This document shows, piece by piece, positions 7,835 to 15,053 of a stretch of DNA of 15,276 bases. Both the position numbers and the translations under genes were made by a program. The notes under the pieces were generated by a model that searched no databases, had not been told where the DNA came from, and saw only the letters and a program-made list of their open reading frames with translations. This stretch comes from DASXTB01 sp036505615 (GTDB lineage: Bacteria; Acidobacteriota; UBA6911; JACQSX01): positions 1 to 15,276 of the forward strand of contig DASXTB010000169.1 in the NCBI GenBank assembly GCA_036505615.1, written 5' to 3'. Numbering within the stretch: position 1 is the first letter of the stretch; every line of letters begins with the position of its first letter.

Positions 7835-7948
7835 AGTTTCGTCGCACGATGGCTTCCGCATCCTCAACGATGGTCGGACGGCTTCCTGGACATGCGACGC
7901 ATACATTGGGATCGTGACTATCCTTTGTAGTGGCCCAGACTTTTACCT
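7835..7948 (+). pseudogene. Fragment of a GT-C membrane glycosyltransferase gene related to the gene at 89-1507
   Basis: A frame open from 7799 gives a peptide whose part from 7844 aligns without gaps over 31 positions with residues 140-170 of the protein encoded at 89-1507. Twelve positions are identical: one Trp, Phe-Leu-Asp, Arg-Ile, Arg-Asp-Tyr-Pro-Leu and the closing Pro. The conserved landmark here reads 'IHWDRDYPL', then a TAG stop (7928-7930), then 'WPRLLP'. One base change turns the TAG back to TTG, giving the common 'DYPLLWP' form. No start, no membrane helices and no C-terminal part are present, so this is a decayed fragment, probably of a different member of the family. Confidence 0.45.
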
Positions 7949-7994
7949 ACGGCCATTATGCCGTCTTAGGTGAATTGTCTTTGTTAAACCCTTG

Positions 7995-8012
7995 GTGCCG
8001 ATGTCTCGGCAC
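7995..8012 (-). terminator. Hairpin just past the minus-strand GT2 gene, possible terminator
   Basis: Perfect seven-base-pair stem gtgccga / tcggcac with a four-base loop, five bases beyond the minus-strand stop. No run of U follows on the minus strand, so an intrinsic terminator is only possible, not shown. Confidence 0.25.
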
Positions 8013-8016
8013 ACAC

Positions 8017-9048
8017 TCAGCGGCTGCGAGGCTTATCTAATAAAATCCAACGGCGCTCAATAACCTTTTTCATGAACACATTTGGCCAACCGAGGGGATT
8101 GTAACGTAATCCGGCAAGCATATATCGGATCATTCTGAGAGGGGCTTTCCTCCCCCAAGCTGTGAGGATCTGTTCTGTTATGATTTGGCTGTGCCAAACT
8201 TTGAAACACTTCCGCGCTTTTCGGCTGAGGCCGGCACGGTCGAGATATCTTGTTGCCAACGCCCGGGATTCAAACATCCATGCATCCTCGCCGCTGGGCT
8301 CACCGCTCAGTGTATAAGAGCCGGGATGCATCCGATAGTGGTACAAAGCCTTATCTACACTGCCGAACGACGTGGCCTGGAAAGCCATGCGAAGTAGGAA
8401 CTCACGGTCTGCGACATATAAATAGCCGGTCTCGAAACCGCCAAGCTCGTCGAACACGCGCTTCCGGAAGAACCAGGCATTGAAAATAGGTGCGCCTTCC
8501 GTTGCTCGCATTAGCAAATCTTGCTGCTGTATAGAGGGAAACCTTGCTACGAGCCGTCGTTTGCCGTCAGAAGCTTGCTGGAAGATAGTTGCACCGCCAA
8601 CGAGCGCGTCGATATTCGGTTTGCGCTCAAATTCCTCCGCGACCAATCTCAGTATGCCTGGCTCGTAACAATCGTCGGTGTTGAGAAATCCCACCACCTC
8701 TCCACGGGCTAACTTAACACCTTTGTTAAGGGCATCGTAAATCCCTGCGTCGGGTTCGCTATATACCCGCAAATGCGGGTAATTCCTTAGTACCTCCAGT
8801 GTCCCATCGGTAGAGCCGGCATCTATAATAATGTGTTCCAGATGGGGGTAATCCTGTCGGCAGACACTTTCCACAGCCTCTGAGACCAATTCCGCTCGAT
8901 TAAAACACGGAGTAACGATCGAGATTAGCAGAGGGTGAAACAAAATATTGCCTTGTTCAGGTAGACGGCACAGTTTGAGCAGACATTCTAGCCAGGCCAT
9001 TTTTTTGTTCAAGTGATAGAGTTCTTGTTTTTCCAGAACAATCAACAT
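8017..9048 (-). CDS. GT2 family glycosyltransferase (WcaA/WcaE-like), minus strand
   Basis: A GT-A fold enzyme of about 343 residues. The family start 'ISIVTPCFNRAELV' lies about 40 residues in. It is followed by 'IIIDAGSTDGT' (the nucleotide-binding Asp), 'SEPDAGIYDALNKG', 'GFLNTDDCY' (the DxD-type metal site, T-D-D) and 'ADREFLLRMAF' in the acceptor region. The 'DAGIYDALNKG' box is characteristic of colanic-acid-type GT2 enzymes. The enzyme is expected to add one sugar to the lipid-linked intermediate at the cytoplasmic face. It is the only intact minus-strand gene in the window. Its head faces the GT2 gene at 9150 across about 100 bases, a space that should hold promoters for both. The start is uncertain: TTG 9066 gives six more residues, ATG 9000 is closer to the domain, and none has a good Shine-Dalgarno. 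Confidence 0.85.
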   Translation of the reverse strand: MLIVLEKQELYHLNKKMAWLECLLKLCRLPEQGNILFHPLLISIVTPCFNRAELVSEAVESVCRQDYPHLEHIIIDAGSTDGTLEVLRNYPHLRVYSEPDAGIYDALNKGVKLARGEVVGFLNTDDCYEPGILRLVAEEFERKPNIDALVGGATIFQQASDGKRRLVARFPSIQQQDLLMRATEGAPIFNAWFFRKRVFDELGGFETGYLYVADREFLLRMAFQATSFGSVDKALYHYRMHPGSYTLSGEPSGEDAWMFESRALATRYLDRAGLSRKARKCFKVWHSQIITEQILTAWGRKAPLRMIRYMLAGLRYNPLGWPNVFMKKVIERRWILLDKPRSR

Positions 9049-9149
9049 ATTTTTTAGGCGGGGCAAACCGCTGCACTTGACGTGACCTCACAAAGACCAA
9101 AAAAACAACGCGCCGTCGAACGAACCCGAGCCACAACGGGGGCTTTCTA

Positions 9150-10127
9150 GTGAACCCATTCGCGGTTGTCATTATCAACTACAATACTTGTGAGCTCCTG
9201 CGCGCCTGTCTCGAAACCGTTATATCGGAGGCTCCAAGCGAGGTTATTGTGGTCGATAACGCCTCGTCAGACGACAGCGTTGCAACAGTCGAAACTGAGT
9301 ACCCACACGTTATACTCCAGGCGAATAGGACAAATCTCGGCTACGGCACAGCGGCAAACCAGGCAATGGCCCGCTGCAACGCTAAATACGTGTTGCTTCT
9401 CAATGCCGACACTCTCATACGACCCCGGACGCTTGTGGAGTTGAAACGATATCTTGACCACCATCCACGAGCGGCCATCGTCGGGCCGCGCCTGGAGGAA
9501 CCGGACGGGACATTACAAGCCTCGTGTTACCCGTTTCCAACACCGCTGAACACTTTCCTCGAGAACAGTACTATCGCGGTTGTCCTGGGGCGAAGGATTC
9601 GCCGACATGTCCCTTTTCTGCGGAACCTTTATCTCCGGACCTGGCCGCATGCTTGTCCGCGTATCGTTCCATGGGTGAAAGGCGCCGCCTTAGCAGTTAG
9701 ACGCGAGGCATTTGAAGCCGTGGGAGGCTTCGATGAATCGTTCTTCATGTATTTCGAGGATGCCGATCTTTGTTATCGGCTGGGACAGCGCGGATGGGAG
9801 GTGCACTTTACACCCACGGCGACGGTAGTGCATGTCGGGGGTGCCAGCACCGTACAATGCCACGCGGAGATGACGGTACAGCTGCTTGCGAGTACCCTGA
9901 AGTTTTATCAACGTCACTCCTCTAGAATACGTTACGCAGAAGTGATCACGATCCTGAAAACGATGATGCTCGCGAGGTGGATCAGTGGTAAGTTTGCGCT
10001 ATATGTTACACGCGATGTCAGCACGCGGGCCAGACTCACAGAGGAAATAGCTGCGAGTCAAAAAGTGATTTTGGGTAAGTGGCAAGTCCAAGATACTAGG
10101 ACATCTGCTTACGACCTCAATGGTTGA
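9150..10127 (+). CDS. GT2 family glycosyltransferase, rhamnosyltransferase (WbbL)-like
   Basis: A 325-residue GT-A enzyme. It begins almost at once with the fold: 'AVVIINYNTCELLRACL' (5-21). 'VIVVDNASSDDS' follows (nucleotide site), then 'NLGYGTAANQA' and 'YVLLLNADTLI' (metal-binding N-A-D). 'GAALAVRREAFEAVGGFDE' comes next, and the acceptor-site 'FFMYFEDADLCYRLGQRGW' carries the conserved E-D-x-D. This order defines the WbbL/RfbF-like group, often dTDP-rhamnose dependent, though the donor cannot be proved from sequence. The start is GTG 9150; a G-run (GGGGG) lies a few bases upstream. It is transcribed away from the minus-strand GT2. The last 60 residues are basic and form a weakly conserved helical tail. 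Confidence 0.88.
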   Translation: MNPFAVVIINYNTCELLRACLETVISEAPSEVIVVDNASSDDSVATVETEYPHVILQANRTNLGYGTAANQAMARCNAKYVLLLNADTLIRPRTLVELKRYLDHHPRAAIVGPRLEEPDGTLQASCYPFPTPLNTFLENSTIAVVLGRRIRRHVPFLRNLYLRTWPHACPRIVPWVKGAALAVRREAFEAVGGFDESFFMYFEDADLCYRLGQRGWEVHFTPTATVVHVGGASTVQCHAEMTVQLLASTLKFYQRHSSRIRYAEVITILKTMMLARWISGKFALYVTRDVSTRARLTEEIAASQKVILGKWQVQDTRTSAYDLNG

Positions 10128-11040
10128 GTCACTCCTGGTCGACAACCAGAGACCCGCTATCGTTCGGAAACACCTCGTGGATGAGTAACCGCACCTCCCC
10201 GAATGTAGCCGATCTTCCGCCTTCTCCACAAACATACCCTTGCCCCTGAATAGCTGTCGGTAGGCCACAGTTAACCAAACTTGTCAAATGGGAAGCACTC
10301 GAACAAACTGACAGGTCTCGTTGAACTACAGACTCGCCGCTATTTGCCGCGCCAACGCGATACCATGCTTGACCGAATCGATCTTTGTTCACATGCTGTT
10401 CACACCCGATCACAGCGAATGGGGATTTGCATTTCTTAAACCTGGCAGTATTCCTATACGTAGAATCTATGCACCGACGTGCCCGAGCGCATACTGCTGC
10501 GAAATTCCCTGAGTATATCTGAAGAGGACCCCGCCCATGGCAGATGGCGATACAGATCTTGAGAAACTGGTACTAACGCGGTTATTGCGTTTAAATGCGA
10601 CACTGCAAAGGGAGGAAACGTAGTAGGGCCACACCTTTCTCTTCTTGGACAATTCTTTATCGGCTATCGAGTAAGTTTTTTGGGAAGCTTTATCGGATTT
10701 GCGTACGCTTTCGCGCTTGGTTTTGTCGTCGGATACTTGGTCGCTAGCATATACAATTGGATTGTAGCCGCCAGGAAAGAAAAACGCTTCGACCAGTCAC
10801 GACCCAGACTGCCTTGAAAGGCATCGAATCACCGACGCGCGCCAAACTTCGCGCCTTATTCCAGCAGCAGGGACGGAACTTCCTTTTGTAGAACGGCGGA
10901 CCTTTCAACACGATAGCGTGAGGGCAAAGAGCAGTTTGATGGTAGAAGGGTGGTAGAGGTTCGAAGTTCGAATCTTGCTTGAATGGTCTGTCCCGTGACA
11001 GAGCTGTTTCACGTAACGCCGACCCAGTTCCTTTGCTGTA
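10128..11040. other. 913-base gap without an intact gene
   Basis: The long gap contains the broken holin-like gene at 10537-10817. In 10128-10536 no frame shows a recognisable family. A frame ending at 10522 reads 'NGDLHFLNLAVFLYVESM' and then a basic tail. It could be the C-terminal scrap of a protein, but it has no start. In 10818-11040 there are stops in all frames and a small hairpin at 10987-11002 (tctgtc / gacaga). A stretch near 10964-10975 resembles a tRNA T-loop (ggttcgaa, then gttcgaatc) but no tRNA can be built. The promoter of the following GT4 gene must lie here; no convincing -35/-10 pair is seen. Confidence 0.45.
10537..10817 (+). pseudogene. Small holin-like membrane protein gene with its first membrane segment deleted
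   Basis: ATG 10537 follows a good Shine-Dalgarno (GAAGAGG, 10521-10527) and encodes 'MADGDTDLEKLVLTRLLRLN' and a few more residues before TAG 10621-10623. One frame over, starting at the codon AAG 10608-10610, the sequence continues as a good membrane protein. It runs 'GPHLSLLGQFFIGYRVSF', then 'GSFIGFAYAFALGFVVGY', then 'SIYNW', and ends at TGA 10815-10817. The G-Y-x-V-S-x-x-G-S-x-I-G-x-x-Y-x-F and final 'YN' pattern belongs to a family of short membrane proteins annotated as bacteriophage holin or hypothetical. In that family a hydrophobic helix normally separates the N-terminal helix from the G-P-H-L part. Here the two parts abut at 10606-10610, so the helix is missing and the frame is shifted. 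The family name is from recall and does not imply a phage. Confidence 0.5.
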
Positions 11041-12330
11041 ATGACAAACGATAGACCGCTCCGCTTTTGCATGATCACCACCTTCTACCCCCCCTATTCT
11101 TTTGGTGGAGACGGCGTGTATGTGCAGCAACTTGCCAATGAACTAGCAAAGCGGGGGCACCAAGTAGAGGTGGTCCATTGCAGGGATGCCTATAACCTTT
11201 TCGCTGGCCCAATACCGCCAATAACTGACCACGATCATCCCAATGTAACTGTCCACTCGTTGAAGAGTCCCTTTGGTTTTTTGTCTCCCCTTGCGACTTA
11301 TCAGAGCGGGCGGCCGACGTTAAAGACTTCAATGATCAAGGAGATTCTTGAGAGATCTTTTGATGTCATCCACTACCACAATATCTCCTTGGTTGGAGGG
11401 CCAAAGATTCTTCACTATGGGCGGGCTGTCAAGCTCTACACTTTCCATGAGTATTGGCTGATCTGCCCAACCCACATGCTATTCAAGTTTAACAACGAAG
11501 CTTGCACCCATAAGGAGTGTTTATCTTGCACGCTCGCTCATAGGCGTCCGCCACAGCTCTGGCGGTATACCGACATGATACAGCAGGCTGTGAAACACGT
11601 TGATCTCTTTATTGCCCCTAGTGAATTCACCATGAATAAGCATCTTGAAATGGGTCTGAAGATTCCGGTTGTCGAACTACCTTACTTCACCTCCCGCTGG
11701 GAATGGCAAGAGACCACACCTCGGCGGTATTCTATGGGCGAGGCCCCGTATTTTCTTTTTGTTGGGCGGCTGGAGAAAATTAAAGGCCTTCAGGAGATTG
11801 TCCCATTGTTTCGCCATTATGAAAGAGCCCAGCTATGGATTGTTGGTGTAGGTCATTACGAACCGGTTCTTCGCCGAATGGCTCGGGGATCTCCAAATAT
11901 CAAGTTTCTGGGATATCAGTCCGGTGAGAATCTTCGCACCCTATACAGGCAAGCCCTGGCAACCATCGTTCCCTCCTTATGGTATGAAGTCTTTGGGCTT
12001 GTGATTCTTGAAGCATTTTCACAAGGGACTCCTGTGATTGTGAGAAATAGAGGAGGGATGCCAGAGATCATCAAAGAAAGTGGTGGCGGGTTTGTATTCA
12101 ACACAGATGCAGAACTCCTCGATGCCATGGAACAATTAGTGGGCGATCCGAATTTGCGGGAGGAGATAGGACAGCGTGGCTATGAAGCGCTCCAACAAAA
12201 ATGGCGCGCAGACGTTCATGTTCAGCGTTATTTAGAACTTGTTGAGCAAATTGCGAGTCGAAGAGAAGAAAAGCTTGGCGGAGAAGATTTTGTAGCGCCT
12301 GCGTATAAAGACAGTTGGAGCAGCATGTAG
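11041..12330 (+). CDS. GT4 family glycosyltransferase
   Basis: A 429-residue GT-B enzyme. The N-terminal domain opens 'MITTFYPPYSFGGDGVYVQQ' (11-30), the glycine loop binding the acceptor. 'DVIHYHNISLVGG' (108-120) and 'TFHEYWLICPTHM' (134-146) follow, with a cysteine set at 142, 155, 160 and 163, reminiscent of the other GT4 here but with different spacing. 'FLFVGRLEKIKGL' (238-250) starts the donor domain. The catalytic E-x7-E is intact (E316 and E324 in 'YEVFGLVILEAFSQGTPVI'), followed by 'RGGMPEII' (337-344). It transfers a sugar from a nucleotide donor with retention of configuration; the specific sugar is unknown. No Shine-Dalgarno is evident before ATG 11041, and the first beta strand starts at residue 7, so the start cannot be much later. 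A hairpin follows the stop. Confidence 0.9.
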   Translation: MTNDRPLRFCMITTFYPPYSFGGDGVYVQQLANELAKRGHQVEVVHCRDAYNLFAGPIPPITDHDHPNVTVHSLKSPFGFLSPLATYQSGRPTLKTSMIKEILERSFDVIHYHNISLVGGPKILHYGRAVKLYTFHEYWLICPTHMLFKFNNEACTHKECLSCTLAHRRPPQLWRYTDMIQQAVKHVDLFIAPSEFTMNKHLEMGLKIPVVELPYFTSRWEWQETTPRRYSMGEAPYFLFVGRLEKIKGLQEIVPLFRHYERAQLWIVGVGHYEPVLRRMARGSPNIKFLGYQSGENLRTLYRQALATIVPSLWYEVFGLVILEAFSQGTPVIVRNRGGMPEIIKESGGGFVFNTDAELLDAMEQLVGDPNLREEIGQRGYEALQQKWRADVHVQRYLELVEQIASRREEKLGGEDFVAPAYKDSWSSM

Positions 12331-12337
12331 CCATATT

Positions 12338-12366
12338 AGCCAGCCTCTTTAGGGAGTTCGCTGGCT
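12338..12366 (+). terminator. Hairpin after the second GT4 gene, weak terminator candidate
   Basis: Perfect seven-base-pair stem agccagc / gctggct around a 15-base loop that can itself pair ctc with gag. It lies eight bases after the GT4 stop. Only 'tgtt' follows, so a true intrinsic terminator is uncertain; it could also be a transcript-processing or pausing hairpin. Confidence 0.3.
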
Positions 12367-12390
12367 TGTTGGGGTTCGGGATCGGGAATC

Positions 12391-13362
12391 ATGCAGACAG
12401 ATCAACCAAAGAAGGCTGACCGCAAGAATCCCCTCCGAGTTGGACTCGTAGGCTGCGGTCGCGTGGCGGAGTTTGGGTATTTACCGGCATTTGGGCAAGC
12501 GACAGCAGTAAAGCTCGCGGGCGTTGCAGACGTTAATCAATCGCGTTGCAAGGGGATCGCGGCCGGAGTGCCGGCCCATGAAAGCATTCGCGCCCTAATC
12601 AGCGCTGGTGGGCTCGATGCGCTCGTGATTTCAACTCCCACCCGGTTTCATCTGGCCGGTGCGCGGTGTGCCGCCGAAGCAGGCCTGCCAGTCCTTGTGG
12701 AGAAACCTCCAGGCCTTAATGTGGGAGAAGCCGGTGCGCTTCTGGCTCTGAATCCCTCGCCCTGGATTGCATTCAATCGCCGGTTTGAGCCAGGCATTGC
12801 TGCACTTAAGGAGGCATTGCCGCGCGATGCCAGCCTTCACTTGCACCTCGAGTTACATTACCGGAGAAATTCCTGGAAATCTTTTGATATGCAGGATGAT
12901 GTGCTCCTGGATTTAGGGCCACACCTCATCGATCTCGCGCGCTGGCTCACTGATAGTGAAATCCTATGGGCGCGGGCTATGTCCTTAAACGAGCGTCGCG
13001 CTGAATTTGAGCTGAGGCTAGAGCGAGGACATGCCACCATTTCGTGCTCGAATAACAGGCCCCACTATGAGCTCGTTGAGGTGAAAGACGTCCTGGGACA
13101 TGTGAGCGGCTCGTATAGACGTGGGGGACTTCTTTCCGGAATAGTCGCCAGACTCCAACCGAATCGAGAAAATCCCCTCGTGAGCTCGCTGGTTGCCCAG
13201 CTCGAGGCTTTTGGATGTGCGGTACGTGGGATGCCAGGCGGATCACCCCTGGCGAAGGCAGCCGACGGGCTGGCAGTCATGTCGGCCATCCATGCGGTGC
13301 GGCGTTCAGCAGTTCAAGGCGGCGCAGAATGTTCTTTGCAGATCCTTCACCAAACCACCTGA
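12391..13362 (+). CDS. Gfo/Idh/MocA family oxidoreductase
   Basis: A 323-residue NAD(P)-dependent dehydrogenase of a sugar or sugar nucleotide. The Rossmann N-terminus reads 'RVGLVGCGRVAEFGYLPAF' (16-34; the glycine motif G-x-G-x-x-A is GCGRVA). 'LAGVADVN' (42-49) is the end of strand 2, with the Asp expected to bind the adenosine ribose, which favours NAD. 'LVISTPTRFH' (78-87) and 'VLVEKPPGLN' (101-110) follow, with the conserved catalytic Lys105. 'DLGPHLIDLARWL' (174-186) has His178 in the position of the family's catalytic His. Length is slightly short of the usual 330-380. The start at ATG 12391 follows GGGA with tight spacing. Its stop is ten bases before the next start, so the two genes are likely one operon. 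In such loci these enzymes make keto-, deoxy- or aminosugar precursors. Confidence 0.88.
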   Translation: MQTDQPKKADRKNPLRVGLVGCGRVAEFGYLPAFGQATAVKLAGVADVNQSRCKGIAAGVPAHESIRALISAGGLDALVISTPTRFHLAGARCAAEAGLPVLVEKPPGLNVGEAGALLALNPSPWIAFNRRFEPGIAALKEALPRDASLHLHLELHYRRNSWKSFDMQDDVLLDLGPHLIDLARWLTDSEILWARAMSLNERRAEFELRLERGHATISCSNNRPHYELVEVKDVLGHVSGSYRRGGLLSGIVARLQPNRENPLVSSLVAQLEAFGCAVRGMPGGSPLAKAADGLAVMSAIHAVRRSAVQGGAECSLQILHQTT

Positions 13363-13372
13363 GCAGACATTC

Positions 13373-14899
13373 ATGATCGCCATCTTGCAGTTCGATGGCG
13401 TGAGTCTTCCTCATCTTCATCAATTTCTGGAGCAAGGCCGTCTCCCTTGCTTTGCTCGGCTTCGAGGCCGCGGCCATTGGTACTCGCTCCAAACTCCTGT
13501 CGCGAGTTGGGAGGGAGCAACCTATTTTACGTTGTACAGCGGAAGGGGAGTCGCCGAACATGGCCTCTACTTCCCATTTATGTGGTCGGCAGCAGAGCAA
13601 CGTGTCCGACCACAAGACTACTACCCGGCTCCTGAACCGATTTGGGACAGAATCGGAAATGTTGGGCGTCGTTCGCTCGTCATAGATCCGTATGAGGGCA
13701 GGGAACCGAAGTCCATCAAGGGAAAGGCTCTCGGTGGGTGGCAGTTTGAACACAAAGTTACTCTTCATAGGTGGTCTGTCCCCCGAAGTCTTGATCGTCA
13801 ACTCGAGCGTCGGTTTGGTCGACCTTCGTTGGTGGAAGAAGTCTATGGCCGCCCTTCCACTCCGCACCTCTTCAAAATGCGCAATAGGCTGCTTGGCGCA
13901 CCGAAGCGTGCCGCCGAAGTTGCAGCGACACTTCTCTCAGAGGAGAGCTTCGACTTGGTTTGGATCACATTGAGCTCGAGTCACATAGCAGGACACTGGT
14001 TTCTGGATCCGTCGAGGCTTCCGCAAGATCAGTTGGACGCAGGAATGAAAACCGACTTGGATGCCACACTATGCGACGCCTACGCCGCCGTGGATGAGGC
14101 TCTTTCCCGTATTGTCGATGCGCTTCCAGTGGGGACTGACATCATTATGCTTTCGCCCAGCGGTATGGGGCCTAATGCGACTCGAACTCATCTGTTGCCT
14201 GGAATGCTGCAGGCGGTATTGTCCGAGAAAAGTGTCGCAAGGAACGCGACAAGGGCGGCCGGTAATTCTCTGTGGCGTCTACGGGCGACGCTTCCAGCGG
14301 ATTTTCGGGCCTGGGTCGCTCGTGTGCTGCCTGACCGCATAACACTTGAGATTACCTCTCGCCTAGAGACGCGGGGCGTCGATTGGACAGAGACTTGCGC
14401 GTTCATGATTCCAAGCGGTATTTGTGGATACATTCGCCTTAATTTAATGGGTCGCGAGCGAGACGGGATCGTGAGTCCTGAAAAGGCTGGTATGTTATTA
14501 GAGCAAATTGTGTCGGGCCTTCGAACGTTCCGCGATCCTGATGGCGAGCCGACCGTCAAAAACATTGAGTTTGTCTCAAACTCTCTGGGTTGCGAAACGT
14601 TCCTTCACCCATTTCCAGACCTTATCGTGCATTGGAGCGAGCGCTTGCCGATGCACTTAGCAGGGGTGAGTTCACCGCGATTCGGAGAGGTTTCGTCCCC
14701 TGGGTGGGGCAGTGGGCGAACCGGTGAACATTGCGACGGTGCATGGGCCCTTATTGTACCCGGTTCCTCAAAGCTGAAGACGCCAACAAAGCCGCCACAC
14801 ATCTTGGACATTGCCCCCACTATTTGTTCCGTCCTCGGAGTTGATACTGACCGCCTGACTGGTCAGCCTTTGCTTGAACCGGGTGCCGCAATCCAATAA
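13373..14899 (+). CDS. Alkaline-phosphatase-superfamily protein with altered metal-site motifs
   Basis: A 508-residue protein with the overall order of type I phosphodiesterase/nucleotide pyrophosphatase-like proteins. 'ILQFDGVSLPHLHQFLEQGR' (4-23) is a first strand ending in Asp8. 'TPVASWEGATYFTLYSG' then 'EHGLYFPF' (41-69) is the nucleophile loop region. 'LVWITLSSSHIAGHWFLD' (195-212) is the D-x-x-x-H region. 'DIIMLSPSGMGPNATRTHLLPGML' type residues lie at 256-279. 'RTGEHCDGAWALIVPG' (449-464) carries the last His, and 'DIAPTICSVLGVD' (479-491) is the family's usual end. Asp8, His208 and His453 are kept, but the usual S-D-H-G is S-P-S-G (261-264) and the Asp before His208 is His204. No signal peptide is visible, so it is probably cytoplasmic. 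An ATG at 13373 rather than an earlier in-frame codon is chosen because the fold begins there and it follows the oxidoreductase stop by ten bases. Activity is uncertain. Confidence 0.75.
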   Translation: MIAILQFDGVSLPHLHQFLEQGRLPCFARLRGRGHWYSLQTPVASWEGATYFTLYSGRGVAEHGLYFPFMWSAAEQRVRPQDYYPAPEPIWDRIGNVGRRSLVIDPYEGREPKSIKGKALGGWQFEHKVTLHRWSVPRSLDRQLERRFGRPSLVEEVYGRPSTPHLFKMRNRLLGAPKRAAEVAATLLSEESFDLVWITLSSSHIAGHWFLDPSRLPQDQLDAGMKTDLDATLCDAYAAVDEALSRIVDALPVGTDIIMLSPSGMGPNATRTHLLPGMLQAVLSEKSVARNATRAAGNSLWRLRATLPADFRAWVARVLPDRITLEITSRLETRGVDWTETCAFMIPSGICGYIRLNLMGRERDGIVSPEKAGMLLEQIVSGLRTFRDPDGEPTVKNIEFVSNSLGCETFLHPFPDLIVHWSERLPMHLAGVSSPRFGEVSSPGWGSGRTGEHCDGAWALIVPGSSKLKTPTKPPHILDIAPTICSVLGVDTDRLTGQPLLEPGAAIQ

Positions 14900-15053
14900 A
14901 TGGAGAGATGTTAGTGCTTTGTGCAGAGTTCCAAAACAACTGAAGACCCAGTAGAGAATTGTGATAAACGGTACGTTTACAGAAGAATCATCCACTATAC
15001 GACGTCTCGTGATGCACAAAAAAATACGAGACATGGTCTCTTGAATTAGACAG
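14900..15053. other. Intergenic region with an inverted repeat
   Basis: 154 bases with no gene. It contains a perfect seven-base inverted repeat, gtctcgt (15004-15010) and acgagac (15026-15032), around a 15-base A-rich loop. It could be a protein-binding site or an RNA hairpin; no T-run follows, so a standard terminator is unlikely. No confident promoter can be assigned for the following gene. Confidence 0.35.

Noticed and set aside
10129..10413. 94-residue minus-strand ORF in the long gap
   Set aside because: No recognisable motif, no Shine-Dalgarno and low-complexity composition; not supported as a gene.
10900..10990. Possible tRNA (T-loop-like gttcgaatc and a D-loop-like cagtttgatggtaga)
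   Set aside because: No seven-base acceptor stem, no anticodon stem and a T-arm with only three pairs; no cloverleaf can be drawn.
13193..13372. 60-residue N-terminal extension of the AP-superfamily protein
   Set aside because: It would overlap most of the oxidoreductase C-terminus in another frame, and the fold's first strand starts exactly at ATG 13373.
13277..13867. 196-residue minus-strand ORF
   Set aside because: It is fully antisense to the end of the oxidoreductase gene and the start of the AP-superfamily gene, both of which have clear family motifs.
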